Shown: positions 8,926 through 19,690 of the stretch, in pieces
Numbering within the stretch: position 1 is the stretch's first letter
Layout of the letters: each line of letters begins with the position of its first letter
Origin: Pseudomonadota bacterium
GTDB lineage: Bacteria; Pseudomonadota; Gammaproteobacteria; UBA5335
Assembly: GCA_002862435.1 (NCBI GenBank)
Contig: PKDC01000057.1
Span: 62,001 to 126,000, forward strand
Length of the DNA: 64,000 bases
Direction: 5' to 3'
Program-made: the position numbers and the translations under genes
The notes under the pieces: model-generated
What the model was told of the DNA's origin: nothing
What the model saw: the letters and a program-made list of their open reading frames with translations, nothing else
Database searches by the model: none

Positions 8926-10251
8926 ATGAAAATCCCTGAGATTCTCATCATTGAATCGGCCCACAAACCCGGCAGTCTGGGCAAAATCCTTACTGTGATC
9001 GGCGAGGCGGGCATTGTGGTGGAACACCTCAATGCGGTACGGCGGGAGCAGGACCAAACCATCTGGGAAATCACCCTGGAAATGGACCCCGAGACCGATG
9101 GTGGGGTGATCGACCAGATCAATGCCCTGCCCAACGCCAAGATTATCGGTCGCTCGGACCGCATCATGGACCGGCACCGGGATGGCAAGATCCGCATGGT
9201 CTCCCGCGTCCCCATCGGCTCCATCCAGCAATTGCGCGACATCTATACGCCCGGTGTGGCGCGCGTCTCCCTCGCCATTCAGGCCGATCCCGTGTTGCAA
9301 TGGGAATACACCGCCCTCAGACACACCGTGGCCATCGTGACCAATGGCACGGCCGTGCTGGGCCTGGGCGATGTCGGCGTGGCGGCGGCCCTGCCCGTCA
9401 TGGAAGGCAAATCCGCTCTGTTCGCCCAACTGGCAAAAATCAGCGGCATTCCAATCCTGATCGATGAAAAAGATCCCGAACGGCTGATCGACACCATCTG
9501 CGCGATTGCGCCCTCTTTCGGCGCGATACAGCTCGAGGACATCGCCGCGCCACTGTGCTTCGAAGTGGAGGAAGGGCTGAAAGCACGCCTGGATCGGCCG
9601 GTGATGCACGATGACCAGCATGGCACGGCCGTGGTAACGCTCGCCGCCCTCATCAATGCCACCGCACGCGTGGATGTGGATCTGCGCGACAGTGTGGTGG
9701 GCCAGATTGGCCTGGGCGCCGCCGGAATTGGCATTGCCCGCCTGCTGCGCAGCTATGGCGTCAAACGGGTGCTGGGAGCGGACATTCATCCGCACGCGAT
9801 CGAGCGCCTGGAGCGCTTCGGCGGCGAAGGGCGGAGCCTGGATGCCCTGATGGCCGAAGCCGATATCGTGATCGCGACCACCGGCGTACCTGGCCTCATC
9901 AAGCCCGAGAAAGTGCGGCCGGGCCAGATCATCCTTGCCCTGTCCAATCCGGAGCCGGAAATTGCCCCGCGGCGGGCGCTGCAGCAGGGCGCCATCTTCG
10001 CGGCTGACGGCGGTAGCGTGAACAATGCCCTGGGTTTCCCTGGCCTGTTCCGGGGTGCCTTGGAGGCCCGCGCCACCCAATTCACCGATGAGATGCTGTT
10101 CGCTGCGGCCAATGCGCTGGCGGAACTAACACCAACCGATGCCTTGGTCCCCAATGTGCTTGACTTGGAAGTTCACGCCAAAGTGGCGGAGGCGGTCAAG
10201 GAAGCGGCCTTGGGGCTGGGTTCCCGGGGAACCCTGCGCCTCAGCATCTGA
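8926..10251 (+). CDS. NAD(P)-dependent malic enzyme with N-terminal ACT domain
   Basis: Oxidative decarboxylation of malate to pyruvate, with an added N-terminal regulatory domain. 441 residues. Residues 5-75 form an ACT domain (IIESAHKPGSLGKILTVIGEAG), which usually binds a small-molecule effector. The catalytic part follows: DIYTPGVARV, TNGTAVLGLGDVG, MEGKSALFAQLAKI, and the Asp-rich metal site VMHDDQHGTAVV. The NAD fold is GLGAAGIGIARLL. It stands alone on the plus strand and converges with sppA with only 12 bases between them. The ACT effector cannot be read from sequence. Confidence 0.93.
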   Translation: MKIPEILIIESAHKPGSLGKILTVIGEAGIVVEHLNAVRREQDQTIWEITLEMDPETDGGVIDQINALPNAKIIGRSDRIMDRHRDGKIRMVSRVPIGSIQQLRDIYTPGVARVSLAIQADPVLQWEYTALRHTVAIVTNGTAVLGLGDVGVAAALPVMEGKSALFAQLAKISGIPILIDEKDPERLIDTICAIAPSFGAIQLEDIAAPLCFEVEEGLKARLDRPVMHDDQHGTAVVTLAALINATARVDVDLRDSVVGQIGLGAAGIGIARLLRSYGVKRVLGADIHPHAIERLERFGGEGRSLDALMAEADIVIATTGVPGLIKPEKVRPGQIILALSNPEPEIAPRRALQQGAIFAADGGSVNNALGFPGLFRGALEARATQFTDEMLFAAANALAELTPTDALVPNVLDLEVHAKVAEAVKEAALGLGSRGTLRLSI

Positions 10252-10263
10252 GTTGGGAAGCCA

Positions 10264-12105
10264 TCAGCCCGTTTTGCCGCACAGGCACAAGGCATAAATG
10301 CCGCCCTGCGCGCTCCAGGCAAGCTGATCGGAGGCCGCTAGCCAAACCTGCAAAACCCGGGCAAGCTCCGGCGGTAGCAGCATGCGCAGGCTCCGCGTCA
10401 GGCTTGCGTTTCCCTGCATCCGCGCCATGAGGTACTGTCTCAGGTTGAGATCGGGCGTGAGATAGCGCGCCTGGTAGGCATCGCCCAGGCTGGCCAATTG
10501 CGCGGCAGCCTTAACCGCCTCGGGCACTTCGCCGTAAGCATCCACCAGCTTCAGATCCAGGGCATCGGACCCACTCCAGACCCGCCCCTCGGCCAGCTTG
10601 GCCACTGTCTCCACCGGCAGATCCCGCGCATCGGCCACGCGTAACAGGAAGTCACGGTAAGTTTTTTCCACCATGGCCTGAATCGATCGACCCACTTCCG
10701 GGCTCAGTTTGCGATCTGACCGCAGAGCGCCAGCCAATGACGTGGTTCCCACGCCATCCACATGGACACCCAGTTTGGCCAACGTATCCTGAAAGGTAGG
10801 AATGATGCCGAAGACACCAATTGATCCAGTGAGCGTCGCGGGAGACGCCAGGATTCGATCGGATGCCGTAGCGATCCAATAGCCGCCCGATGCAGCCACG
10901 CTGCCCATGGACACCACCACAGGCTTGCCAGCTTCGCGCGTCAACTCAAGTTCGCGCCGGATCACCTCCGAGGCAAAGGCGCTGCCTCCGGGACTGTCAA
11001 CACGCACCACCAGGGCCTTGATGGCATCATCCAGGCGGGCTTGGCGAACCTGCTCCGCAAAGACATCTCCACTCACGGATCCCGGCGCGGGATCGCCGTC
11101 GACGATCGTGCCGGCCGCAACCAGAATCCCCACCGTGGGTTTGCCGGCCTCGACTGGCGCCTCCCGGCCCACCGCCAACAAATAGGCGTTCTGATCGATC
11201 CGCTTGAATCCGCCGTCTTCATCGGCGCTGGTTTCCTCGCGCACGCGATCGATGAATTCATCGCGATGGCTCAGCGCATCGACCAGACCCTCCTGCAGGG
11301 CCAGTTGGGCGCCGTCTCCTGCTGTCTGTACCATCAGGTCGCCCATTCGGTCCGCATAGTGCTGGATGTCTTCAGGATCCCGTGAGCGAGCGCTGGCGAC
11401 CCCGGTCTTGTAGACGGTCCACAGATTGCCCAGCCAGGCCTGATTGGCTTTGCGAGAGGCCTCCGACATGTCGTTACGAATGAAGGGTTCCACTGCCGAC
11501 TTGAATTCGCCGACACGGAACACGTTGATTTCTAGGCCGATCTTCTCGACCAGATCCCGGAAATAGGCGGGATAGGTGGAAAAGCCCTCGATGCTGACCT
11601 GACCCATGGGGTGCAGGTGGACTTCGCTGGCCTGAGCGGCAAGATAATAGCCGGATTGGCTATATTGATCCGCATAAGCCAGCACGGGCTTTCCCGCAGC
11701 CTTGAACTGTTCCACCGCTGCGCCAATCTGGACCAGCTTGGATAGATCCCCCCCCTCGAAGTGGCTGAAATCCAGCACGGCCGCCTTGATCCGGTGATCC
11801 GTTGCGGCGGCTTCCAGCGCGCGAAGCACATCCCGCACCTGGGTTTCCCGGACAGGTGCGCCAACGGCTTCGTCCACCAGCTTCTGGAGGGGATCCACCT
11901 CGGACTGCTCGACCAGCGCCCCCTGCAAGCTGAGCACCAGCGCGGCGTCCGTGGGCACCTGCACCGCCAGGTCAGTACGCAGGAACGCCACCACAACCAG
12001 CAGAAAAACCACGAACATCAGCCGGGACAACCAGCGCCGCAAGCCGTCCAGTATCGATCCCACACAACGGACACCACGACGGATCAGGGAAGGTCTTTGG
12101 GCCAT
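10264..12105 (-). CDS. sppA: Signal peptide peptidase SppA, 67K type
   Basis: A membrane-anchored serine/lysine protease that degrades cleaved signal peptides in the inner membrane. 613 residues, the long duplicated gammaproteobacterial form. One N-terminal membrane helix is visible (LMFVVFLLVVVAFL, residues ~29-42). The first S49 repeat carries the catalytic-lysine region GKPVLAYADQYSQSGYYLAA. The second has VRVDSPGGSAFASEVI and the nucleophile segment MGSVAASGGYW, then TGSIGVFG. It follows rplS on the same strand after a ~400-base gap, so it probably has its own promoter. Confidence 0.95.
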   Translation of the reverse strand: MAQRPSLIRRGVRCVGSILDGLRRWLSRLMFVVFLLVVVAFLRTDLAVQVPTDAALVLSLQGALVEQSEVDPLQKLVDEAVGAPVRETQVRDVLRALEAAATDHRIKAAVLDFSHFEGGDLSKLVQIGAAVEQFKAAGKPVLAYADQYSQSGYYLAAQASEVHLHPMGQVSIEGFSTYPAYFRDLVEKIGLEINVFRVGEFKSAVEPFIRNDMSEASRKANQAWLGNLWTVYKTGVASARSRDPEDIQHYADRMGDLMVQTAGDGAQLALQEGLVDALSHRDEFIDRVREETSADEDGGFKRIDQNAYLLAVGREAPVEAGKPTVGILVAAGTIVDGDPAPGSVSGDVFAEQVRQARLDDAIKALVVRVDSPGGSAFASEVIRRELELTREAGKPVVVSMGSVAASGGYWIATASDRILASPATLTGSIGVFGIIPTFQDTLAKLGVHVDGVGTTSLAGALRSDRKLSPEVGRSIQAMVEKTYRDFLLRVADARDLPVETVAKLAEGRVWSGSDALDLKLVDAYGEVPEAVKAAAQLASLGDAYQARYLTPDLNLRQYLMARMQGNASLTRSLRMLLPPELARVLQVWLAASDQLAWSAQGGIYALCLCGKTG

Positions 12106-12511
12106 GAAATTACCTCAAGGGAATGCGAGCCATGGCGCCATCATAGAGCAGCTGCCAGCATGGCGCAGGAGAAGCTTGAGTCGGGAAGTTTTTGGCAGCG
12201 CCGGCAAGACGAGCGCCGAACGCGGCCCCTCCGGGCTTCCGTGGGACGACGATGCAATCAGCGCAGATACGGGCTTGCCCTGGCGGTCGATAAATCGCAA
12301 CAACAACCGTCGGGCCTTGGGTCCCACGCGACCATCCCGCCCATGGTCAACACCTGCGGCGGCTTCATGCATGGCGCGGCAGGGACAGCCTCAAGAAAAT
12401 CAAGTCGGAAGCCTTGGGCAACAGGAGCCCGAACACAGGACAGCGACCCATGCAGTCAATCCAAGGATGAACCGAATGGGTCGCGTACCGATCGCGTGTG
12501 AACGGAGGCGC
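12106..12511. other. Intergenic region between rplS and sppA
   Basis: About 400 bases with no convincing gene. An 85-codon minus-strand frame (12115-12372) exists, but it has no recognisable family and no ribosome-binding site that stands out. The region probably holds the end of the rplS transcript and the sppA promoter. I see no clear terminator. Confidence 0.4.
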
Positions 12512-12871
12512 TCAACGCGCCTTGGGGGCGAGCTTTTCCTTGATGCGAGCGGCCTTGCCGCGCAGATCGCGCAGGTAATAGAGTTTGGCGCGACGCACAT
12601 CACCACGGCGCTTGACCGTGACGCTGTCCACGACCGGGCTGTGGCTCTGAAATACGCGCTCCACACCCTCGCCGTGAGCGACCTTGCGCACGGTGAAGGA
12701 GGAATGCAGGCCCCGGTTGCTCTTGGCAATCACGATGCCTTCAAAGGCCTGCAACCGTTCGCGGGTGCCTTCTTTCACCTTGACCTGGACCACCACGGTA
12801 TCACCGGGGCTGAACTCAGGCAGGTCATGCCGCATCTGCGCGGCTTCTAGTTCTGCAATCAGCTTGCTCAT
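12512..12871 (-). CDS. rplS: 50S ribosomal protein L19
   Basis: A large-subunit protein at the 30S/50S interface. 119 residues. The ORF track shows it inside a longer frame, but the true start is the ATG at 12871 ([13 protein letters not shown]). Hallmarks: [51 protein letters not shown] and the basic [22 protein letters not shown] tail. It is the last gene of the rpsP-rimM-trmD-rplS operon, 10 bases after trmD, the standard gammaproteobacterial order. Confidence 0.98.
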   Translation of the reverse strand: MSKLIAELEAAQMRHDLPEFSPGDTVVVQVKVKEGTRERLQAFEGIVIAKSNRGLHSSFTVRKVAHGEGVERVFQSHSPVVDSVTVKRRGDVRRAKLYYLRDLRGKAARIKEKLAPKAR

Positions 12872-12881
12872 GCCTAATCCT

Positions 12882-13637
12882 CTACCCGCCATCCGGGCTG
12901 TCAATACCAATATTGTCAATAAACGCCTGCAGGAGGCTTTCCTGTTCAGGCTCCAATACCCGTTCAGCCAGCAGCGACGGCCGTCTGAGCCAAGTGCGGC
13001 CCAGCGACTGCTGCAAACGCCAGCGCTGAATGGCCGCGTGGTCACCGCTGAGCAGAACCGCCGGCACCCGCCCAGTCGCATGAACTTCCGGGCGCGTGTA
13101 ATGGGGGCAATCGAGCAAGCCCTCCCAGAACGAATCCTGGGCGCAGGACATGGCATCGCCGACGGCGCCCGGCAACAGCCGGACCACCGCATCCATCACC
13201 ACCATTGCCGCCAGTTCGCCGCCACTGAGCACGTAATCGCCGATGGACAGTTCCTGATCCACCGCCGACATGACCCGCTCATCGACGCCTTCGTAGCGCC
13301 CTGCCACCAGAATCAGCCCAGGCAAGTCGGCATACCCACGGGCAAGGCCCTGGTCGAAACGCCTTCCCTGCGGACTCAGCATCACCACCGGCGTGCCCAG
13401 CGGAGCCTCTAGCCGCGCCACCTCAATGGCTGCCAGCAGCGGCTCAACCTTCATTACCATGCCGGGACCGCCCCCATAGGGCCGATCATCCACGGTGCGG
13501 TGCGGATCGTGGGTGAAATCCCGGGGGTTGACGCAGGCCACCTCCACCAATCCCCGATCCCGCGCCCGGCCAGCAATCCCGCAGCCGAACAACGCATCAA
13601 TCAATTCAGGGAAGAGAGTGACCACGGTCAGTCGCAT
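12882..13637 (-). CDS. trmD: tRNA (guanine-37-N1)-methyltransferase TrmD
   Basis: Methylates G37 next to the anticodon of several tRNAs using SAM, which prevents +1 frameshifts. 251 residues, normal length, with a SPOUT trefoil knot. Motifs: [13 protein letters not shown] at the start, the catalytic-site strand [27 protein letters not shown], and the knot loop [16 protein letters not shown]. It lies between rimM and rplS in the operon, 12 bases after rimM. Confidence 0.98.
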   Translation of the reverse strand: MRLTVVTLFPELIDALFGCGIAGRARDRGLVEVACVNPRDFTHDPHRTVDDRPYGGGPGMVMKVEPLLAAIEVARLEAPLGTPVVMLSPQGRRFDQGLARGYADLPGLILVAGRYEGVDERVMSAVDQELSIGDYVLSGGELAAMVVMDAVVRLLPGAVGDAMSCAQDSFWEGLLDCPHYTRPEVHATGRVPAVLLSGDHAAIQRWRLQQSLGRTWLRRPSLLAERVLEPEQESLLQAFIDNIGIDSPDGG

Positions 13638-13649
13638 CGCTCCCCCTTG

Positions 13650-14174
13650 TCAGAATTCCGGATCCCAATCCACCTCAATGACACTTTGGGACAGGTCGAT
13701 GCGACGGATCACCTCAGGTTGGAGGAAGGGGATCAACCGCTCCTCATGGCCTTGAACAACCAGCACATCATTGGCGCCCGTTTCCATCAGGGACACGACG
13801 CGACCCAGTTCCAAACCATCCAGACCGACGACGCGCAGGCCGACCAGATCCATCCAGTAATACGCCCCCTCCTCGGCAGGTGGCAGCGCTTCCCGGGGAA
13901 TACTGACTGATGCGCCAGTCAAAGCCGCGGCCGCCTCGCGATCGGCGATGCCGGTCAGTCGGGCGATCCAGCCTTTCCCCTGGGGCCGGACTTCCTCCAG
14001 CGCCAACTCAGTCCAGCGCTCACCCTCGCCGATGCTCCAGCGGGGGTACTCAAAGATCTGCTCCGGAGGACGGGCGTAGGACTGAACCCGGAGCCAACCC
14101 TTGACGCCGAATGGACTGCCCAGTCGGCCCAGGATCACGCGCCCCGTGGATCCTGCCTCGGAATCGGCCGACAT
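13650..14174 (-). CDS. rimM: Ribosome maturation factor RimM
   Basis: A 30S assembly factor that binds S19 and helps mature the 16S 3' domain. 174 residues from the ATG at 14174; the ORF-track TTG one codon earlier is less likely. The start overlaps the rpsP stop in TGATG (one base), so translation is coupled. The N-terminal RimM domain is VILGRLGSPFGVKGWLRVQSY. The C-terminal PRC-barrel contains YYWMDLVGLRVVGLDG and ANDVLVVQGHEERLIPFL. It is the second gene of the rpsP operon. Confidence 0.97.
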   Translation of the reverse strand: MSADSEAGSTGRVILGRLGSPFGVKGWLRVQSYARPPEQIFEYPRWSIGEGERWTELALEEVRPQGKGWIARLTGIADREAAAALTGASVSIPREALPPAEEGAYYWMDLVGLRVVGLDGLELGRVVSLMETGANDVLVVQGHEERLIPFLQPEVIRRIDLSQSVIEVDWDPEF

Positions 14175-14434
14175 CAAACGCTGGCGTCGCCCGTCTTGGC
14201 GGCCTGCTTCAGCAACTGCTCGACGCGATCCGAGGGTTGCGCGCCCTGCGCGATCCAGTGACGGGCCCGTTCCAAATCAACGCGCAGGGATTCTTCCCGC
14301 TCGTTGGCGATGGGATTGAAGAATCCGAGGCGTTCGAGATAACGGCCATCGCGGCGGTTACGGCTGTCGGTAACGACCAGATGATAGAAAGGCCGTTTTT
14401 TGGCGCCGGCACGAGCAAGACGAATAGTGACCAT
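14174..14434 (-). CDS. rpsP: 30S ribosomal protein S16
   Basis: A small-subunit assembly protein. 86 residues from the ATG at 14434, preceded by AAGGG; the ORF track over-extends it by 38 codons. Canonical start [20 protein letters not shown], then [19 protein letters not shown] and [14 protein letters not shown]. First gene of the rpsP-rimM-trmD-rplS operon, about 110 bases downstream of ffh on the same strand. Confidence 0.98.
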   Translation of the reverse strand: MVTIRLARAGAKKRPFYHLVVTDSRNRRDGRYLERLGFFNPIANEREESLRVDLERARHWIAQGAQPSDRVEQLLKQAAKTGDASV

Positions 14435-14510
14435 GTAACCCTTGAACCTCCAGATTCGGATCCGACAGGCCTCTTCCAACCGGAACAGACCCGCCACCAG
14501 CAAACAGTGG

Positions 14511-14539
14511 ATTTTACCTAAAGCACTGAACGGAAGCAA
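14511..14539 (-). promoter_or_regulatory. Candidate promoter of the rpsP operon
   Basis: Read on the minus strand: TTGCTT, 17 bases, TAAAAT (5 of 6 matches to the -10 consensus). It sits in the ffh-rpsP gap about 75 bases before the rpsP ATG. The -35 is weak, so this is tentative. Confidence 0.4.
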
Positions 14540-14544
14540 AGTGG

Positions 14545-15897
14545 TCAAAGACCCATGCCGGGAGGCAGCCGACCGCCCCGCAACAATTTGCCCATGGGCC
14601 CCTTGGTCATCTGCTTCATCATCTTCTGGGTCTGCTCGAACTGCTTGAGCAAGCGGTTCACATCCTGGACCTGCATCCCCGAACCGGTTGCGATACGGCG
14701 CTTGCGCGACGCCTGGATGATATCGGGGCGACGGCGTTCACCCGGCGTCATCGCGTTAATCAGCGCCACCATGCGCCGGATATCGCGATCCTGCACCTGG
14801 TTGCGCGCGGCCTCGGGGATTTTCATGGCGCCCGGCAGCTTCTCCATGATGCTTTTCACGCCGCCCATGCTGAGCATTTGCTGAAGCTGGTCCCGGTAAT
14901 CCTCAAGGGTAATCCCCTTGCCTTTCTGGACCTGAGCCGCCAGCTTGTCGGCCTTGGTGCGATCGGTGTTGCGCTCGATTTCTTCAATGAGGGTGAGCAC
15001 ATCGCCCATCCCCAAGATGCGCGAGGCCACCCGATCGGGATGGAACGGCTCCAGGGCATCGGTTTTCTCCCCCGCCCCCATCAGCTTGATCGGCTTGCCG
15101 GTGATCTGCCTGATCGACAGCGCTGCGCCACCGCGCGCATCGCCGTCGGTCTTGGTCAGGATCACACCTGTGAGCGGCAAGGCTTCATCAAAGGCCTTGG
15201 CCGTATTGGCCGCATCCTGGCCGGTCATGGCATCCACCACGAACAGGGTCTCGTGGGGCGAAACCGCCTCATGGATACGGCGCACTTCCGCCATCATGGC
15301 CTCGTCCACATGCAGCCGGCCGGCCGTGTCGACAATCAGCACATCGAAAAACTTGAGCCGCGCCTGGGCCAAGGCGGCCTTGGCGATTTCCGCGGGATCC
15401 TGGTCCGTGGTGCTGGGGAAAAAGCCGGCGCCGACCTGCTGCGCCAAAGTCTGCAATTGTTCAATAGCGGCGGGACGATAGACATCACAGCTCACCAGCA
15501 GCGACTTCTTGCGCTGGCGTTCCTTGAGATGGCGCGCCAGCTTGGCGGCCGTGGTGGTCTTGCCCGCGCCCTGCAGACCCGCCAGCAGGATCACCACCGG
15601 GGGGCGATGGTTGAAGCGCAACTCAGCGGTCTGCTCCCCCAGGACCCGAATCAGCTCCTCATTCACCACCTTGATCAGGACCTGGCCCGGCGAAAGACTG
15701 GTGCTCACCTCACGGCCCACCGCCCGCTCACGCACCTGATCGATGAAGGATTTGACCACAGGCAGGGCAACGTCCGCGTCCAGCAGGGCGGCGCGCACCT
15801 CACGCAGGGCCTGCTGGATATTCTCTTCAGTCAACCGCGCTTGGCCGCGCAACTGCATCAGGGTTCGATTGAGGCGCTCGGTCAGATTCTCGAACAT
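14545..15897 (-). CDS. ffh: Signal recognition particle GTPase Ffh
   Basis: The SRP54 homologue. It binds signal sequences with its M domain and delivers ribosomes to FtsY at the inner membrane. 450 residues from the standard start [13 protein letters not shown]; the ORF track adds MKRNA. The N domain is followed by the G domain: P-loop [26 protein letters not shown], the G3 motif [14 protein letters not shown]4 [10 protein letters not shown]. The M domain ends with [26 protein letters not shown]. It lies upstream of rpsP and is divergent from the CcsA-like gene, the arrangement common in gammaproteobacteria. Confidence 0.98.
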   Translation of the reverse strand: MFENLTERLNRTLMQLRGQARLTEENIQQALREVRAALLDADVALPVVKSFIDQVRERAVGREVSTSLSPGQVLIKVVNEELIRVLGEQTAELRFNHRPPVVILLAGLQGAGKTTTAAKLARHLKERQRKKSLLVSCDVYRPAAIEQLQTLAQQVGAGFFPSTTDQDPAEIAKAALAQARLKFFDVLIVDTAGRLHVDEAMMAEVRRIHEAVSPHETLFVVDAMTGQDAANTAKAFDEALPLTGVILTKTDGDARGGAALSIRQITGKPIKLMGAGEKTDALEPFHPDRVASRILGMGDVLTLIEEIERNTDRTKADKLAAQVQKGKGITLEDYRDQLQQMLSMGGVKSIMEKLPGAMKIPEAARNQVQDRDIRRMVALINAMTPGERRRPDIIQASRKRRIATGSGMQVQDVNRLLKQFEQTQKMMKQMTKGPMGKLLRGGRLPPGMGL

Positions 15898-16051
15898 GGC
15901 ATTTCGCTTCAAGGATTTTGGGTTGATCGTGCCGCGTGGCGCGCGGCCGGGGGTTTACGTTACCCGAAAGCCCTGCGACCGTCACCCGCCCATCATATAG
16001 CGCCCCGATGCGACGCTATGCCATGATGCCCCAACGATTCTTGCCTGATAC

Positions 16052-16870
16052 ATGAACATGGACAGCTTCTGGATTGCCTGGGCAGCCGCCCTCGCCTACT
16101 GCGCCAGCACCGCCCTTTTGCTGCGACGTGCCGGACGTCTGTTGCGGGGGCAGTCTGCAGGCAAAAAATCGGCCTTGACCCTGGCCACCGTGGGCTTTGT
16201 CCTGCACACCGCCCTGCTGTCGCCGATTCTGGCCCATGATCCCCTGCGTCTGGGCCTGACCGAAGCCGTGCTGTTGATTGGCTGGCAAACCGCCCTGTTG
16301 TTGCTGCTGGCTGCCGCCCGGGCACCTCTGGAAAACCTGGGTCTCCTGCTGTTTCCGCTGCTGGCAATCTCAACCCTGGTCCATCATCCCGGCACGAGCA
16401 CCGGACCGGAACTCGCCTTGCGCGGACCGGTGGAATTGCATGTGCTGACCGCCATCGTGGCCTACAGCCTGGTGGTTCTGGCAGGCGCCCAGGCTGCGCT
16501 GTTGATGGTGCAGAATCGGCTGCTGCACCACCACCGAACCCGTGGCCTCCTGCTGATCTTCCCGCCGCTCCAGACCATGGAACGCCTGCTATTCCAGCTC
16601 ATTGGTCTCGCGTTTTTCATGCTTTCGCTGGCGCTTCTCAGTGGCTTTTTCTTTGTGGACAATCTGTTTGCCCAGCATCTGGTCCATAAAACCGTGCTGT
16701 CCATCGCCGCCTGGGCCATCCTCGGCATGTTGCTGTGGGGCCACTATCGCTTTGGATGGCGGGGCAAGGTCGCCGTGCGTTGGACCCTGAGTGGCGGCGC
16801 GATGCTCACGCTGGGTTATTTTGGCAGCAAGTTTGTTCTAGAAGCGCTGCTCGGACGGCAATGGGGATGA
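16052..16870 (+). CDS. CcsA/YpjD-type inner-membrane protein (cytochrome c assembly family)
   Basis: A polytopic membrane protein of 272 residues in the CcsA/CcmC heme-handling family. Several hydrophobic segments alternate with short loops. A tryptophan/histidine pattern typical of the family is present, including ELHVLTAIVAYSLVVLAGAQAALL, QNRLLHHH and FLWGHYRFGWRGK-like C-terminal residues (LLWGHYRFGWRGK). YpjD-type members sit next to ffh in many gammaproteobacteria, exactly as here, and their precise role is poorly defined. The family is confident; involvement in c-type cytochrome maturation is only by homology. Confidence 0.85.
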   Translation: MNMDSFWIAWAAALAYCASTALLLRRAGRLLRGQSAGKKSALTLATVGFVLHTALLSPILAHDPLRLGLTEAVLLIGWQTALLLLLAAARAPLENLGLLLFPLLAISTLVHHPGTSTGPELALRGPVELHVLTAIVAYSLVVLAGAQAALLMVQNRLLHHHRTRGLLLIFPPLQTMERLLFQLIGLAFFMLSLALLSGFFFVDNLFAQHLVHKTVLSIAAWAILGMLLWGHYRFGWRGKVAVRWTLSGGAMLTLGYFGSKFVLEALLGRQWG

Positions 16871-17415
16871 CTTCCCAGGGACGCTCCAGGCCTTGGTCCA
16901 TGGCGCTGGCCGCACTCCGCTCCCGGTCAGCGCAACATCGGGGCAGAACCGACGCCACCGATTCACATTGAAGGGATCAGGCGCGATTGCTATAGTTGAG
17001 GCAATTCTTAATGTTTCGTGTCCAAGCCAATGCTGGGCCCGGCGTGGAGAAGCGATCCTGGGACTGAACGGGCCAAAAAGGACAGCTGCTTCTATGGGGG
17101 CTGTTCAAAGCGCGAATGCCGCGCCCCGTAGACCCCTGCGCCCTGGGCGCGGACTCGGCCCGGATCCCGGATTTGACGATTTATGGAACCGATTTCTTGC
17201 CCATCCGGCAAAAACCGCTTCCCACACTTACCCTTTTAATTCCCTGCCCAGGCGTTTCTCTACCATGCCGCCAGAAAGTTCAGGAGCGTGACCGATGAGT
17301 TTCAGCGCTGATTGTCGATCGATCCGCATCATCGCGATTGCAGCTTCCGCGACCTGTTCGGCGCCGGCGTCCCATTCTGTAGAGAACGCCCAGGGTACCG
17401 AAGAGACCCCCCCCA
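16871..17415 (+). other. 545-base gap: candidate promoter plus long leader of rne
   Basis: No convincing gene; the short ORFs here have no family. With the promoter at 16968-16996, the rne mRNA would carry a ~410-base untranslated leader. Enterobacterial rne has a long leader through which RNase E represses its own synthesis. The same role here is inference. Part of the leader is unusually rich in A/T compared with its surroundings. Confidence 0.5.
16968..16996 (+). promoter_or_regulatory. Candidate sigma-70 promoter of rne
   Basis: TTGAAG (-35, 4/6), a 17-base spacer, TATAGT (-10, 5/6). Predicted start near 17003, giving an rne leader of about 410 bases. Confidence 0.5.
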
Positions 17416-19674
17416 ATGAAAAGAATGCTGATCAATGCCACGCAACCCGAAGAGTTGCGGGTCGTACTGGTTGACGGACAAAAACTATTTGACCTGGATA
17501 TCGAAACCCCCTCACGGGAACAGAAAAAAGCCAATATCTACAAAGGCCGCATCACCCGCATCGAACCCAGCCTGGATGCCTGCTTCGTTGAATATGGCGG
17601 GGATCGCAACGGCTTTTTGCCGCTGAAGGAAATCTCTCGCGATTATTTCAAGCCGGGCGTGGAAACCAGCGGCCGGCTCAATATCGCCGAGCTGCTCCGC
17701 GAAGGCCAGGAAATCGTTATCCAGGTCGAGAAGGAGGAACGCGGCACCAAGGGCGCAGCGCTCACCACCTTCATCAGTCTGGCCGGCCGCTATCTGGTGC
17801 TGATGCCCAACAACCCCCGCGCAGGCGGTGTCTCCCGGCGCATCGAGGGAGAAGAGCGGGACGAGATGCGCGAAATCATGCGCAATCTGGAAGTCCCCGA
17901 AGGCATGGGCATGATCGTGCGCACCGCCGGCATGGGGCGCTCCTCCGAAGAATTGCAGTGGGATCTGGGCTACCTGCTCCAACTCTGGCGCGCCATCGAA
18001 CAGGCCGCCACCGAACGCCAGGCGCCGTTCCTGATTTACCAGGAAAGCAACATCATCATCCGCGCGCTGCGGGATTACCTGCGCGCCGACATCAACGAAA
18101 TCATGGTGGACGATCCCGCCGTATATGAGCAGGCGCGGGAATTCATCACCGCCGTCATGCCGCAGAACCTCGGGCGCCTGAAACTCTACCAGGATGCCAT
18201 CCCCCTCTTCACCCGTTACCAGATCGAAAGTCAGATCGAGCTGGCCTTTGCGCGGGAAGTGAGGCTCCCCTCGGGCGGTTCGATCGTCATCGACCACACG
18301 GAAGCCCTGACCAGCATCGACATCAACTCTGCCCGCGCCACCAAGGGTTCCGACATTGAGGAAACGGCGCTGCAGACCAATCTGGAGGCCGCCGACGAGA
18401 TCGCGCGCCAGTTGCGGCTGCGCGACCTGGGCGGGCTGCTGGTGATCGACTTCATCGACATGACGCCGGCCAAGAACCAGCGCGAAGTTGAAAACCGGCT
18501 CCGCGATGCCACCCAGCTTGATCGCGCGCGCATCCAGATCGGCCGCATCTCTCGCTTTGGCCTGCTGGAATTGTCTCGTCAGCGCCTTCGTCCCTCCATC
18601 GGGGAGCACAGCCACATCACCTGCCCGCGCTGCGAGGGACGCGGCACCATCCGCTCGGTGGAATCCCTTGCGCTGGCCGTGCTGCGTCTGATCCAGGAAG
18701 AGGCCATGAAGGACCGCACCCAGCGCGTCATGGCCCAGTTACCGATTCCGGTGGCGACGTTCCTGCTCAACGAAAAGCGCGCCGCGCTGGCAACCATCGA
18801 AGCCCGCCACGGCATTGCCGTTGTGATCATCCCCAACCCCCACATCGACACCCCGCGCTACGAGGTCACCCGCATCCGTCAGGATGAGGCGCGCACCAAT
18901 GGCGAGACGGATGCCACCTACAAGCTGATTACCGAAGCGCCTGCCGTTCACTACGAGCCCAAAGCGGCCGCAGCGACCCGCAGCCCGGCGCAAACCCCGG
19001 CCGTCAAGCTGGCGCCGCCGCCACCCGCGCCGGTTCCTGCGCCCGTGGCGGCAGCCAAGGCCAAGCCGGCTCCCGTTCCCACGGAACGGCCCCGCGCACC
19101 GTCTGGCGGCCTGCTCAAAAAGCTGTGGGACCGGCTGTTTGGCGACTCCAAAGCGCCAGCCGCGCCTGCTGAACCCGCTCAATCGGCTCCCAGCGTGACC
19201 GCAGCAGCGGAGGAAGAACAGGCCACCACGAGCACACCGCCGCCACGTCGCAGCCGCCCATCCGCCAATCGGCGCGGACGTTCCAAGCCCGCGGACAGCG
19301 ACGGAACGCCAGCCCCGCGTGACCGCGCTGCGCCGCGCACGCGCGCCGCCGCCCCGCCTGCGAAAGCCCAACCGGCCGATGCGCCTGTCATCAACGAAGT
19401 GCCGGAAGAGGCGGATCTCGAAGCCTCTCCTGAAGCGACACCGGAAGTTACCGCGGAGGGAGGTGAAACCCGCAGCCGGCGGGGTCGGCGTGGCGGACGG
19501 CGGCGGCGGCGTGCCCCTGCGGCTGACGGGACGGGCAGCCCTGCAACTGCCGATGAGGGGAATGAGGGCGTTGCCGACTCAGCCGCTCCCGAAAGTGCCC
19601 AGGTTCATCAGGAAGCGCCCAGCACGCCCGATCAGCCTGAAGATAATTTCAGACGGGTTGCCGAGGGCGAGTAA
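17416..19674 (+). CDS. rne: Ribonuclease E/G family endoribonuclease (RNase E)
   Basis: A single-strand endoribonuclease that starts mRNA decay and matures rRNA/tRNA. 752 residues. An S1 RNA-binding domain spans about residues 35-120 ([22 protein letters not shown]). The catalytic region has the metal-binding aspartates in [11 protein letters not shown] and LLVIDFIDM. The zinc-link CPRCEGRGT joins two protomers. After residue ~500 the tail is disordered, alanine/proline-rich and strongly basic ([14 protein letters not shown]), as expected of an RNA-binding degradosome scaffold, but shorter than the enterobacterial tail. A long leader precedes it. Length and tail favour RNase E over RNase G. 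Confidence 0.95.
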   Translation: MKRMLINATQPEELRVVLVDGQKLFDLDIETPSREQKKANIYKGRITRIEPSLDACFVEYGGDRNGFLPLKEISRDYFKPGVETSGRLNIAELLREGQEIVIQVEKEERGTKGAALTTFISLAGRYLVLMPNNPRAGGVSRRIEGEERDEMREIMRNLEVPEGMGMIVRTAGMGRSSEELQWDLGYLLQLWRAIEQAATERQAPFLIYQESNIIIRALRDYLRADINEIMVDDPAVYEQAREFITAVMPQNLGRLKLYQDAIPLFTRYQIESQIELAFAREVRLPSGGSIVIDHTEALTSIDINSARATKGSDIEETALQTNLEAADEIARQLRLRDLGGLLVIDFIDMTPAKNQREVENRLRDATQLDRARIQIGRISRFGLLELSRQRLRPSIGEHSHITCPRCEGRGTIRSVESLALAVLRLIQEEAMKDRTQRVMAQLPIPVATFLLNEKRAALATIEARHGIAVVIIPNPHIDTPRYEVTRIRQDEARTNGETDATYKLITEAPAVHYEPKAAAATRSPAQTPAVKLAPPPPAPVPAPVAAAKAKPAPVPTERPRAPSGGLLKKLWDRLFGDSKAPAAPAEPAQSAPSVTAAAEEEQATTSTPPPRRSRPSANRRGRSKPADSDGTPAPRDRAAPRTRAAAPPAKAQPADAPVINEVPEEADLEASPEATPEVTAEGGETRSRRGRRGGRRRRRAPAADGTGSPATADEGNEGVADSAAPESAQVHQEAPSTPDQPEDNFRRVAEGE

Positions 19675-19690
19675 TCCCACTTAAGCCGAT

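Noticed and set aside
12115-12372. 85-codon ORF between rplS and sppA
   Set aside because: No recognised family, no strong ribosome-binding site; treated as intergenic.
14878-16026. 382-codon ORF antisense to ffh
   Set aside because: Low-information Gly/Arg/His/Gln composition, wholly within ffh.
16893-17291. Small ORFs upstream of rne
   Set aside because: No family, and they lie in the likely rne leader.
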